This document shows, one piece after another, positions 34,605 through 42,882 of a stretch of DNA of 64,000 bases. Location of the stretch: contig NZ_JAYMGI010000002.1 of the NCBI RefSeq assembly GCF_035825295.1, positions 3,601,001-3,665,000 of the forward strand, given 5' to 3'. Position 1 is the stretch's first letter; every line of letters starts with the position of its first letter. A model generated the notes under the pieces. That model was not told where the DNA came from. It did not search any database and saw only the letters and a list, made by a program, of their open reading frames with translations. A program made the position numbers and the translations under genes. The DNA is from Actinacidiphila sp. DG2A-62. Lineage in GTDB: Bacteria > Actinomycetota > Actinomycetes > Streptomycetales > Streptomycetaceae.

Positions 34605-35561
34605 TCAGCGGAACGCGCGGCGGTAGGCGTTGGGGCTGACGCCCGTGGTGCGCTTGAAGCGGTCGCGGAAGGCGGCCGGCGAGCCGAACCCGACCTGGGC
34701 GCCGATGCGTTCGACCGGGTGGTCGGTGGTCTCCAGCAGGTGCTGGGCACGGCGGACCCGGGCGCGGTGCAGCCACTGCAGCGGTGTGCTCCCGGTCTGT
34801 TCGCGGAAGCGGCGGATCAGCGTGCGGGTGCTGGTGCCCGATCGCGCGGCGATGTCGGCCAGCGCCAGGTCCTCGCGGCCGAGGTTGTCCTCCAGCCAGG
34901 CCAGCAGCGGTTCGAGCGCGGAGCCGCGCGGGGCCGGCCGGTGCGGGTACGGCTGCACGATGAACTGCGCCTGGCCGCCCTCGCGTTCGAGCGGCATCAC
35001 GGACAGGCGCGCGGCGTCGGCGGCGACCGCGGAGCCGTAGTCGCGGCGGATCATGTGCAGGCACAGGTCGAGTCCCGCGGCGGCTCCGGCCGACGTGAGG
35101 ATCTGGCCGTTGTCGACGTAGAGGACGTCGGGGTCGACGGCGACGTCCGGGTACGCGGCGGCGAGCGCCGCCGCCCCGGCCCAGTGCGTGGTGGCGCGCA
35201 GCCCGGCGAGCAGGCCGGCGGCGGCGAGCGTGAAGGTGCCCACGCAGATCGAGGCGATGCGGGTGCCGCGCGCGGCGGCGGCCTTGAGCGCGTCGAGGAC
35301 CTCGGGCGCGGGCGGCGCGTCCGGCTCGTGGACGCCCGGCACGATCACGGTGTCGGCGGCGTCCAGCACGTCGAGGCCGTGGCGGGCGCGCACCGTGAAC
35401 GCGCCGGCGTCCACCTCGGCGCCGGGGCCGCCGGGGGCGGCGACGCGCACGCGGTAGCCGGGCCGGCCGTCGGGCAGCCGGGTGCGTCTGAAGACCTCGA
35501 TCGGGGTGGCGAGGTCGAACGGGATGACCCGGTCGAGCGCCAGGATCACGACGGTGTGCAT
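34605..35561 (-). CDS. GlxA-family transcriptional regulator (DJ-1/PfpI + AraC)
   Basis: A 318-residue protein from ATG 35561 (MHTVVILALDRVIPFDLATP). The longer frame adds 16 unlikely residues. The N-terminal DJ-1/PfpI-like domain has ASICVGTFTLAAAGLLAG, with a Cys at the nucleophile elbow, and AGAAAGLDLCLHMIRRDYGS. The C-terminal AraC domain has two HTHs: LALADIAARSGTSTRTLIRR and VERIGAQVGFGSPAAFRDRF. Such regulators often control nearby catabolic genes, but nothing obvious is adjacent. The 338-bp gap to the right contains short repeats and no gene. Confidence 0.9.
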   Translation of the reverse strand: MHTVVILALDRVIPFDLATPIEVFRRTRLPDGRPGYRVRVAAPGGPGAEVDAGAFTVRARHGLDVLDAADTVIVPGVHEPDAPPAPEVLDALKAAAARGTRIASICVGTFTLAAAGLLAGLRATTHWAGAAALAAAYPDVAVDPDVLYVDNGQILTSAGAAAGLDLCLHMIRRDYGSAVAADAARLSVMPLEREGGQAQFIVQPYPHRPAPRGSALEPLLAWLEDNLGREDLALADIAARSGTSTRTLIRRFREQTGSTPLQWLHRARVRRAQHLLETTDHPVERIGAQVGFGSPAAFRDRFKRTTGVSPNAYRRAFR

Positions 35562-35825
35562 GGCGGGAATGTAGCCGGACGCAGGGGTGCCGCCGAAGGG
35601 CACGCGCACCGCTGAGTGGGCATTCTCACAGTTCAGCGGCCACAGGGGGGCCTCCGGCCCGGGGCTGTCATTTTTCTGGCGTCACCTGGCGTTCTTGCCA
35701 CTGGGAGGCGGCCCGTCGGCTGGCTACGGTCGCAACCGGACGCGCCCTGGACCGGGTCCGGACCCGCACCGGCACCGGACTCGGCACGGCACCGGAACCG
35801 GCCTGCATGTGCATCCGCACCCCCC

Positions 35826-35873
35826 GGTGAATCCGCATCCGCCTGTGAATCCGCACCGCTGTGACTCCGCACC
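35826..35873 (+). repeat. Three short direct repeats GTGA(A/C)TCCGCA(T/C)CC
   Basis: Copies begin at about 35827, 35845 and 35861, with spacings of 18 and 16 bp, in the 338-bp gap before the DUF2269 gene. They could be regulator half-sites or simple slippage. The rest of the gap shows CCGGACC/CACCGG-rich sequence only. Confidence 0.5.
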
Positions 35874-35899
35874 CGCACCTGAACGAAGGCACTGCTCCC

Positions 35900-36361
35900 G
35901 TGACGAAACTCCTGCTGTCCCTGCACGTCCTGGCCGCGATCCTGGCGGTCGGCCCGGTGGCGGTGGCCGCCAGCATGTTCCCCGCGGCGCTGCGGCGCCT
36001 GGGCGCGGACGATCCCGGCGGGGACCGGACCGACCCGGCGGGGCTCGGCGCCCTGCGCACGCTGCACCGGGTCTGCCGGGTGTACGCGGGCGTGGCGGTG
36101 GCGGTCCCGGTGCTCGGCTTCGCGACGGCGAGCGAGATGGGGGTGCTCCACTCCGCCTGGCTGATCACGTCGATCGTGCTGACCGCGGTCGCGGCCGGCG
36201 TGCTCGCGCTGCTGCTGCTCCCGGCGCAGGAGGCGGCGCTGGAGACGTTCTCCGTGGCCGCGGCGCCGCGCCTGGCGATGCTGGCCGGCGTCTTCAACCT
36301 GCTGTGGGCGACGGTCACCGTCCTCATGGTGGTCCGCCCCGGCTCGACCACCGGGGCGTGA
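35900..36361 (+). CDS. Integral membrane protein, DUF2269-like
   Basis: A 153-residue protein from GTG 35900, placed nine bases after GAAGG. It has four hydrophobic helices: LLLSLHVLAAILAVGPVAVA, VYAGVAVAVPVLGFATA, AWLITSIVLTAVAAGVLALL and MLAGVFNLLWATVTVLMVV. The pattern and the position of the first-helix histidine suggest the DUF2269 (predicted integral membrane) family, whose function is unknown. It overlaps the next small membrane gene by 4 bases (GTGA). Confidence 0.7.
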   Translation: MTKLLLSLHVLAAILAVGPVAVAASMFPAALRRLGADDPGGDRTDPAGLGALRTLHRVCRVYAGVAVAVPVLGFATASEMGVLHSAWLITSIVLTAVAAGVLALLLLPAQEAALETFSVAAAPRLAMLAGVFNLLWATVTVLMVVRPGSTTGA

Positions 36362-36612
36362 CCGCGATGCGCCTGCTGCGTGCCGCCGCCGCGGTCGAAC
36401 TCGTCACCCTCATCGCCCTGTTCACCAACCTGGCGACCTACCACCAGCCCACCGTGGCCGCCCTCCTCGGCCCGCTCCACGGCTGCGCCTATCTCTACGT
36501 CGCCATCGCGGTGGCCCGCGCCAAGCCCTCCCCCACCACCCGCACCAAGCTCACCGCGGTCATCCCCGCGGTGGGCGGCCTCCTCGCCCTCCGCCACCTC
36601 CCCGCCCCCTGA
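36358..36612 (+). CDS. Small integral membrane protein, DUF3817-like
   Basis: An 84-residue protein from GTG 36358, or ATG 36367. It has helices at LLRAAAAVELVTLIALFTNL, HGCAYLYVAIAVARAK and LTAVIPAVGGLLALRHL. The HGxxY segment between helices and the overall size fit the DUF3817 family. It is translationally coupled to the preceding membrane protein and likely forms a pair with it. The biochemical role is unknown. Confidence 0.65.
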   Translation: MTAMRLLRAAAAVELVTLIALFTNLATYHQPTVAALLGPLHGCAYLYVAIAVARAKPSPTTRTKLTAVIPAVGGLLALRHLPAP

Positions 36613-36738
36613 CGGCGAGGCCGCGGCGCTCGGTTTGAGCCCTTCGCCGATACGCGGCCCCGGGACATCAGGCCGACGACCCCTCGATAGGCTTGGGCAA
36701 GGGCAGCAAACCCCAGCCGAACCCAACCGAGTAGGCCC

Positions 36739-37224
36739 GTGAACGCTCAAGAGAAACCAGCGTGGACGCCCCCGCAGGGATCGTGGGCGTCTTCAGCAGC
36801 GCGGCGGCGCAACATGCAGGCCATCAAAAGCAGGGATACCAAGCCGGAGAAGCGCATCCGCCAGCTGCTCCACGCCAAGGGGCTGCGCTACCGAGTAAGC
36901 AAACGGCCTTTGAAAGACCTGCGTCGAACGGCTGACGTGGTGTTCGGCCCCGTGAAGGTAGCCGTCTTCATCGATGGATGTTACTGGCACGGCTGTCCCG
37001 ACCACTACGTTCCGCCGAGGACGAACGAGGGCTACTGGTCGACCAAAGTTGCGGGCAACATGGCGAGGGACCGCGACACCGACGAGCGCCTCACAGAGGC
37101 TGGGTGGACCATTCTCCGATTCTGGGAGCACGAGCCGCCAGAGCTATGCGCTGACATAATTGCGGCTACGGTCATCGCCCACCGGCAAAAGCTCAGGAAC
37201 GCCGCCGAGCGCGAAAGCAGCTAG
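36739..37224 (+). CDS. vsr: Very short patch repair endonuclease (Vsr)
   Basis: A 161-residue protein from GTG 36739. Conserved Vsr segments are RNMQAIKSRDTKPEKRIRQL, LRRTADVVFGPVKVAVFIDG (with the catalytic Asp), GCYWHGCPDHYVPPRTNEGY (zinc/active-site His and Cys) and WTILRFWEHE. Vsr nicks next to T in T:G mismatches that arise by deamination of 5-methylcytosine, so it partners the cytosine methyltransferase encoded opposite. Their 3' ends overlap by 81 bp tail to tail. From here to about 43.8 kb the base composition is visibly less GC-rich than the flanks. Confidence 0.92.
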   Translation: MNAQEKPAWTPPQGSWASSAARRRNMQAIKSRDTKPEKRIRQLLHAKGLRYRVSKRPLKDLRRTADVVFGPVKVAVFIDGCYWHGCPDHYVPPRTNEGYWSTKVAGNMARDRDTDERLTEAGWTILRFWEHEPPELCADIIAATVIAHRQKLRNAAERESS

Positions 37225-38481
37225 CTGCTCCTGGTCCCGGTTTTCGGCCGGAGCACCTTCATTCTCCATCACATAGTTCCGCAGATTGGCCTCCCGGCTC
37301 TGCGGCCGGAGGACGGCCGCGATCGCCCGCCCCACCGCCTCGGCCACGGGTGGTGGGAAAGCATTTCCCACTTGCCGGTACCTCGCGGTCTTTCCGCCCT
37401 GGAACTTCCACGATTTCGGGAAACCCTGGATCAGCGCCGCCTGCTCGACCGTCAGCATAGGGCCGTCCGGGCGGAACAGGTCTCGTTCAGGTACGACCTC
37501 GCTGGCATCATTTGCAACGCCCATAGCGTCGATTCCGAGGCTTAGCCAGGCCTTCTTGGCCCGACTCGGCCCGAGGTCCGCTCCTCCGTGTTTCCTGGAC
37601 CCCCCTACGAGCGTGGGAGCAACCCCGCTGAACCCGTCCGCAGACCTCGACGCCGCGGCGGCGGCGAGCCGCTCCCACCGCTGAAAAGCTTCCTTGCCCG
37701 TCATCACGACCTGACCGACTTGAAACTTCTGGTTCCAGAAGGGCTTGAACCGCTTTCGCATACTGTCCTGAAGCGCATCATGAACAGTGACGAAGCCGCT
37801 GGCAGTGCCTTGAGGCCAGACGAACTCCGCATCCGCCAGAACATCGTCCCGGATAGCCACAAGGATCGCCCGGGGACGCAGTTGCGGAACACCAAAATTA
37901 CCGGCGTCGATCCGTCGCCACACCTTCCCCATGGCAGCATTCTGCGTCTCAACGGACCACGTGGCTTTGATCTCAGGAACCCGATAGCCAAAATCATGGA
38001 GAATATTGATGATTTTACGCCGATAGGCGACAAAAACATGAGGAGGCTCTAGGATTCCCCGGACATTCTCGATCATCAGCGCTTTGGGCCGGAGCCGTTC
38101 GACAATCTCTAGCATCGCAGGGAAGAGATCACGCTCATCGTCCTCTCCAAGCCTTTTCCCAGCAAGGGAAAATGGCGGGCAAGGGACTCCGCCGGCCAGT
38201 AGATCAAGCTCTCCCTGCTCAAGCTTGAGTTCTTTCAGCTCGCGCGAATCGGGATAGTCCCTGACATCGAAAGGCTTGAGATCTCCAGCGCGCTTTGGCC
38301 CCCAGCCGGGCCAACCTTTCACATTTTCACTCAATGTCCTGACGGCATGGGAGTCCCACTCGACTAGCGCACGGTGGACGTAGCCAGCGTTGTGCAAGCC
38401 CAGTGCTTGTCCCCCAGCCCCGGCACAGATTTCGAGCGAGGTGAGCGGCGGGATCGCCTGCCCGGCCTGTCCGCCGCCCAT
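37144..38481 (-). CDS. dcm: C5-cytosine-specific DNA methyltransferase
   Basis: A 445-residue protein. I chose ATG 38481 because GAGGAG lies seven bases upstream. Motif I is SLEICAGAGGQALGLHNAGY, motif IV has the catalytic Cys in LLAGGVPCPPFSLAGKRLG, motif VI is LMIENVRGILEP, motif VIII is QLRPRAILVAI, and motifs IX-X end in KTARYRQVGNAFPPPVAEAV. The target-recognition region lies between about residues 215 and 345. It protects host DNA or supplies a self mark for the neighbouring helicase/HNH genes. No classic restriction endonuclease is adjacent, and that function may reside in the HNH-like protein. Confidence 0.92.
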   Translation of the reverse strand: MGGGQAGQAIPPLTSLEICAGAGGQALGLHNAGYVHRALVEWDSHAVRTLSENVKGWPGWGPKRAGDLKPFDVRDYPDSRELKELKLEQGELDLLAGGVPCPPFSLAGKRLGEDDERDLFPAMLEIVERLRPKALMIENVRGILEPPHVFVAYRRKIINILHDFGYRVPEIKATWSVETQNAAMGKVWRRIDAGNFGVPQLRPRAILVAIRDDVLADAEFVWPQGTASGFVTVHDALQDSMRKRFKPFWNQKFQVGQVVMTGKEAFQRWERLAAAAASRSADGFSGVAPTLVGGSRKHGGADLGPSRAKKAWLSLGIDAMGVANDASEVVPERDLFRPDGPMLTVEQAALIQGFPKSWKFQGGKTARYRQVGNAFPPPVAEAVGRAIAAVLRPQSREANLRNYVMENEGAPAENRDQEQLAAFALGGVPELLPVGDDRSRNYVSA

Positions 38482-38626
38482 TGATTCGCTCCTCGTGCTG
38501 TGCATCACTGCAGTCGGCCAAGTGTCGCAGACTGAACGTCCCGGCGCCGGTGTCCGCGCTGGATCTTCACGCCAGCGCACGACCGGGCACAGCGATCTTA
38601 GCCAAACCCACAGCGGGAGAGGGCGC

Positions 38627-40465
38627 CTACCCCTCCTGGCGTCTCAGATGCCGGAGCAGCTCAGCGACATCGCTCGGGGCCAGGCCAGCTGCAACAGACG
38701 GTTCCTCCTGCAGGTCTCCCAACTGCTGCACGGACGGGTCATCAAGGATGCGCCCCATGAACTCAAGCTTCTGGTCGAGCCGCATCGCCACCACTTCATC
38801 GACCGTGTTCCTCGCAGCCAGAACCGTCACGTGGGTGTCGGTGTCAGGATCCAGGCCGAGACGGTGGATGCGGTCAAGGCTCTGCAGGAATCGGCCGGCC
38901 ATGAAGTCACGGTCGACGTACACCGCATCGTGGCAGACCTGGTGCAGGCTGATTCCCTCGCCGAGGGTCGCGGGGTTGGACACGAGGACCATGCACCCGG
39001 GGTCCTCGCGGAACCGCCGCAGCTGCTCGTCCCGGTCCAGGGTTCCGCCGTGGACTACAGCAGGGCTGTACTCGTGCAGGAGACCTTCGAGGGTCGTGAT
39101 GCTGCGGACAAACGTCGTCCAGATCAGGGTCTTGCGGCCCTGGGCCGCATTGCGGGCCACGATGGACACCGCTTCCTGATATTTCGGTGACAGCTCGTAA
39201 TCGGGCAACTGCTGCAGAAGAGCGTACAGGGAACTTCCCGGAGGAATGTCGAGGGGAGGCAGCTGGTAAACCAGCGGCTCGTATCGGCTGGTTCCCGTGA
39301 CGAGGAGCGAGGGGCTGGTCGCCGCCATGAGCAGCCTGAGGGCGGTCTTGCCAAGGGCGCTGAGGTCCTCCCGGGCACCGCCGGCGCCTATGCCGCCGAC
39401 GAGCGAGCTGTAAATCTCGTTGTGCAGCGGCGGAAGGTCGACGTACCGCAGCTTCAGCTCAACGGGCGGAAGACCGAGTTCGTGTTTCGTCGTACGTGTG
39501 AACAGTGGTCTCAGAACGGAACTTGCATAGGCAAGGTCGCCCCCGGCGACCGCCTGTGTGACTGACCTCTGTCCCTGTCCCGGCCAGACGAAGCCGAGCA
39601 GGTTTTCCAGGTCCTTCGAGCCGTTGGGCGCGGGTGTCCCCGTCAGGATCAGCCTTCGCCGGGCGAGAGGCCCCAGAGCCATGCACGCGGCACCGTAGGT
39701 GCCGCGCGCGCCAAGCTTCATACGGTGGGCCTCATCCAGGACGATCATCGACGGACCGTCCTGCAACCAGCCGGCGAGCGCCGGCAGCGAGCGGTCGAGC
39801 TTCTCGTAGTTCACGATGAGAACCTCCGCCCACTGGTCGAAGGACCGCCCGAGGATGTGGGTGCGCAACGGGCGCCGGAAGGACACACCCGTCTCGTACT
39901 GCCAGGACTCATAAGCAGATTTGGGACACACCACGAGCAGTCTCGATACTGCACCCTGTGCCCGCTGGGCCGCATAGACCGCAAGGGCGACTCGTGTCTT
40001 CCCAGCTCCCGGCACACTGAAGTTGGCGCCGTGCTGCAAGGAAAGCAGCTTGGCGATGTCGCGCCGCTGGAACTCGTTGAGCGGTGCCTCCCACTCGTCA
40101 CCAAGGCTGGCCGCGAGGTCTTCGTTGCGCGGCGGGACCGTCTCCGTCCGCTCGACTGGCTGAGCCGGACCGCTCAGCTGCTTCTTGACTGTTTCGGCGT
40201 CGCGGAGCACATCGAGGACAAGCGCGCGCAGCTCGGGAGCCCACTGGACCCCGGCGTGATGAGGCCAGCTGTTCACGGTGCTAAGCCCCACCAGCAGGTC
40301 ATCGAGATCAACTGATGCGGTGAGGGTGCCGAGTTGGCCGCCCGTACGGAAACGGGCGGCCAGCTGCACCAGATCGTCGCGGTACTGCTCGGTCGTACGA
40401 AACAGCACCCTTGTGCGTGATTCGTCGAACCCGAGGTACAGCGAAACCTCCGCGTCCTCTGTCAT
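38627..40465 (-). CDS. SNF2-like DEAH-box helicase
   Basis: A 612-residue protein from ATG 40465. It has an N-terminal region of about 125 residues without a clear match. The helicase core follows, with LNEFQRRDIAKLLSLQHGAN, Walker A in FSVPGAGKTRVALAVYAAQ, motif II in MIVLDEAHRMK, and motif III in RLILTGTPAPNGSKDLENLL. Motif V is in VLVSNPATLGEGISLHQVCH and motif VI in RFLQSLDRIHRLGLDPDTDT. SNF2-type motors move along DNA and are frequent in phage-defence systems. It overlaps the ParB-like stop by one base, so the two are co-translated. Confidence 0.88.
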   Translation of the reverse strand: MTEDAEVSLYLGFDESRTRVLFRTTEQYRDDLVQLAARFRTGGQLGTLTASVDLDDLLVGLSTVNSWPHHAGVQWAPELRALVLDVLRDAETVKKQLSGPAQPVERTETVPPRNEDLAASLGDEWEAPLNEFQRRDIAKLLSLQHGANFSVPGAGKTRVALAVYAAQRAQGAVSRLLVVCPKSAYESWQYETGVSFRRPLRTHILGRSFDQWAEVLIVNYEKLDRSLPALAGWLQDGPSMIVLDEAHRMKLGARGTYGAACMALGPLARRRLILTGTPAPNGSKDLENLLGFVWPGQGQRSVTQAVAGGDLAYASSVLRPLFTRTTKHELGLPPVELKLRYVDLPPLHNEIYSSLVGGIGAGGAREDLSALGKTALRLLMAATSPSLLVTGTSRYEPLVYQLPPLDIPPGSSLYALLQQLPDYELSPKYQEAVSIVARNAAQGRKTLIWTTFVRSITTLEGLLHEYSPAVVHGGTLDRDEQLRRFREDPGCMVLVSNPATLGEGISLHQVCHDAVYVDRDFMAGRFLQSLDRIHRLGLDPDTDTHVTVLAARNTVDEVVAMRLDQKLEFMGRILDDPSVQQLGDLQEEPSVAAGLAPSDVAELLRHLRRQEG

Positions 40466-41889
40466 CAGCCACCTTCCACGGCCGCTGCGGCCAGCAGCCA
40501 CGAGACGCCGTCGCCGGGGTGGGCAATACCGCGGCCGGCCTGTTCGGCCAGTTTCCGGATACTCTCACGGAAGAGCACGACGGCCTCGTCGAATGACTCC
40601 TCGTCCAGGGACCGGGCAGCCCTCGCCTGGACAAGGTCCACCACGCACTGATCGATGTCAGCACAGGCATCCGCAAGCCGTGCAGGTGCCAACTGCTTGC
40701 GCCGACGCACCCGGGCGTCACGGCCAGCCGCGTCGATCGCCTTGTCGAAGGCCTCCCGTGCCTGGTCAACGACGCCTTGGGCTTCTCGCTTAACATGGTC
40801 CGGTTCACTGCTGGGGGCTGTCACGGCAGCTTTCGCCTTCAGGATGCGGTCGTTGAGCGCACGCGCCGCAGACACCGCGGTGGACTCCGCCGGAACTTCG
40901 ATACCGAGGCCAGGCACAAGAGCCGGACCCGCGTCGTCGGCTGCCCCGTCCAGGCCGGCAGGCAGTGTCGAATTGAGGTACTTGTTCCTGAAGTCTCCCT
41001 CGATGTAGCGGACGTCCGTCTTGGCAAATCCCAGAAGGATGGCGGCGAGCCTCATTTCCCTCAGGACGTCAGCCTGATCCGGATCCGCGGCCGCCAGGGT
41101 CTCGTAGGCGCGGTGCAGTTCCTTCAGCTTCTCCTGGTCCCCTTCGAAGTCCACAAGCCGCAACTTCGCGCCGCCGGCGGTCTGGCTCCTGCCGATCAGG
41201 TCGCGGATCATGCCGAGGATCCACCGCTCCTGGTGGTAGGTGCTCTTCCTGATGCGGAACTCCTTCGCAATCGAGTCTGGAGTCCTTCCCAGGGACGCCT
41301 GCTCTTCCATGGCAAGCAGCCTGTTGATGTATGAGTAGTCGCGGCGATGGTCCTTCCGCAGCTGAAGGGAAAGCTCAACCGAGTAGATGTCCGCCCAGGT
41401 GAAAGACTCGGGGAGGACTCCCACTCGCATGGACCGGGCACCGATCTCCCGGAGTGCCGCCGCCCGAGTGTTGCCGTTTACCAGTACGCCGTGATGCGTA
41501 ATCAGGCCCGGGTCGGTCTGCCCAAAATCCTTCAGGCTCTCCTTGAGCTTGTCGAACTCGGTGTCGCGGCGGTTGGGGTCGGCAGGTTCCGCCTGGAGAA
41601 GGTACTGCAGGTATCCCTGGCTCTCAGCGTTCCAGGGATCACGCTCCAGTTGCTGGTCGCGGGCCGAGTCATGACTCCGCTGGGCCCGGATGCGATGGGT
41701 GCCCGGGTTGTAGTAGAGCCCCTCAAGAGGAAGGTCGATCACCTCCACGTGCAGGGGCTGATCATTCCAGTCAACGGTCACAGTTTCACGGGTGCCGCCC
41801 GCGCTCTTCGCCTCCTCCAGCCGCTTCCTGATCAATTCGCCGAACTCCGCGGCGCGTGGTGGCAGCGGAAACTCGCGTGCCATGGCCAC
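40465..41889 (-). CDS. ParB/Srx-fold protein of the defence island
   Basis: A 474-residue protein from ATG 41889, or 41883. The N-terminal half carries a ParB/sulfiredoxin-like nuclease or NTPase fold with IDLPLEGLYYNPGTHRIRAQ, LKDFGQTDPGLITHHGVLVN and NGNTRAAALREIGARSM, followed by an HTH-like part (LGRTPDSIAKEFRIRKSTYH). The C-terminal 200 residues are helical and charged, with probable coiled coil. Similar folds occur in phosphorothioate systems (DndB-like) and in plasmid partition, but this one is not a chromosome-partition ParB. It is probably a DNA-sensing or regulatory part of the system. Confidence 0.65.
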   Translation of the reverse strand: MAMAREFPLPPRAAEFGELIRKRLEEAKSAGGTRETVTVDWNDQPLHVEVIDLPLEGLYYNPGTHRIRAQRSHDSARDQQLERDPWNAESQGYLQYLLQAEPADPNRRDTEFDKLKESLKDFGQTDPGLITHHGVLVNGNTRAAALREIGARSMRVGVLPESFTWADIYSVELSLQLRKDHRRDYSYINRLLAMEEQASLGRTPDSIAKEFRIRKSTYHQERWILGMIRDLIGRSQTAGGAKLRLVDFEGDQEKLKELHRAYETLAAADPDQADVLREMRLAAILLGFAKTDVRYIEGDFRNKYLNSTLPAGLDGAADDAGPALVPGLGIEVPAESTAVSAARALNDRILKAKAAVTAPSSEPDHVKREAQGVVDQAREAFDKAIDAAGRDARVRRRKQLAPARLADACADIDQCVVDLVQARAARSLDEESFDEAVVLFRESIRKLAEQAGRGIAHPGDGVSWLLAAAAVEGG

Positions 41890-41928
41890 CCTTCCCTTCG
41901 TCCTCTGATGACTTCGCCTGGTCCGTCG

Positions 41929-42624
41929 CTATTCCTCGTCGTTGGCCACGGCCAACTGGATGAGAAGCCGACTCTCCTCCGGCAACGTACGGAAGACCCC
42001 CCACAACTGCTCCAACCCGCTCATCGTCCTGCGGTCCGCCTCCATCCAGCCCGCCAAGACCCTCCGCTCCAGCGGAGTAAGCCGCCGAACCGTCGCGAGC
42101 AAGCCGTCAAGATCGACCTCCCGGTCGCTGCCAGCAGCACACCGGTTGCACTCGGTGACATACTGAATCTCCACCTGACCGGTGGGCTTGCGCACCTTGC
42201 GCCGGGTCACGTTCAGCTTCGAACGTTCATATCCCGCCTCGTCGTACAGTTCGCCGGCCCCGATGCCGCACGTCCGGCACAGGAAACCGTCTGCTTGCCA
42301 CACCTTCGTACGCTGCGCCGCCGTGAGCCGACTCTCCTGGCTGCCCGGCTTCGCCTGCCCCGGAATCCAGATTTCGGCCCCCTTGTTCACGTACCGCTGC
42401 TCCTCCTGGCGAAGTCCGGGATCGTCACGGCTCGTGTCGATGCGCCATCCGTGCGCGCGCAGCTCACGAACGCGGCGGTCGATCTGGGTGTCGTGCGGAA
42501 ACGCCTGCCTCAGCTGGGTCTTGGTGAAGATGTTTCCCTCACCGACCTCCGTCTCAAGCCACAGCGCGGCGCGGATCTTACTACCGAAATTCTTGTCCTG
42601 CCAGGACGGCAGATTCGTGGCCAT
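41929..42624 (-). CDS. Zinc-knuckle HNH-like protein of the defence island
   Basis: A 231-residue protein from ATG 42624 (MATNLPSWQDKNFGSKIRAA). The frame also opens at 42672. The N-terminal 75 residues look like a winged helix (IFTKTQLRQAFPHDTQIDRR, then RELRAHGWRIDTSRDD). The middle holds CRTCGIGAGELYDEAGYERS and CNRC, paired CxxC motifs as in HNH or His-Me-finger nucleases, although the catalytic histidine pair is not obvious. It could be the effector nuclease of the operon or a zinc-dependent DNA reader. It is the first gene of the leftward operon, 39 bp before the ParB-like gene. Confidence 0.55.
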   Translation of the reverse strand: MATNLPSWQDKNFGSKIRAALWLETEVGEGNIFTKTQLRQAFPHDTQIDRRVRELRAHGWRIDTSRDDPGLRQEEQRYVNKGAEIWIPGQAKPGSQESRLTAAQRTKVWQADGFLCRTCGIGAGELYDEAGYERSKLNVTRRKVRKPTGQVEIQYVTECNRCAAGSDREVDLDGLLATVRRLTPLERRVLAGWMEADRRTMSGLEQLWGVFRTLPEESRLLIQLAVANDEE

Positions 42625-42728
42625 CGAGAACCTCCGTGGACGCAGCGCACGACACCCCGGCGTATGCAGCACCGGGCTACGTCAATCAATACACATCTCC
42701 CCGCACGCAAGTCCAGCTCGTTCTTTTC

Positions 42729-42746
42729 TTGCCAGCCAACCGGCAA
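42729..42746. promoter_or_regulatory. Operator 1 (TTGCCAG-ccaa-CCGGCAA)
   Basis: An 18-bp imperfect palindrome with the same arms, length and spacing as operator 2. The centres are 38 bp apart. It sits between the divergent defence operon and the XRE gene, and is likely bound by that XRE protein. Confidence 0.6.
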
Positions 42747-42765
42747 CAAGAGAGCGAGCGGCAGT

Positions 42766-42785
42766 GTTGCCAGTCGACTGGCAAC
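42766..42785. promoter_or_regulatory. Operator 2, perfect 20-bp palindrome
   Basis: GTTGCCAGTCGACTGGCAAC is its own reverse complement. It is paired with the near-identical operator 1 upstream and lies about 100 bp before the XRE start, so it can serve both divergent promoters. Confidence 0.7.
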
Positions 42786-42882
42786 AGAAAAGCGCTTCCC
42801 GCGAGACGGTCCCCGTGGTTTGCTGTGAAGGTTCAGGATGGCCCCGCTTGGGTAAAGCCCGGCGCCAAAGCAAGGGGGAATT

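Noticed and set aside
40465..41889. Chromosome-partition ParB
   Set aside because: No parA is adjacent, no parS-like sites were seen, and the protein sits in an operon with helicase and HNH-like genes in a low-GC island.
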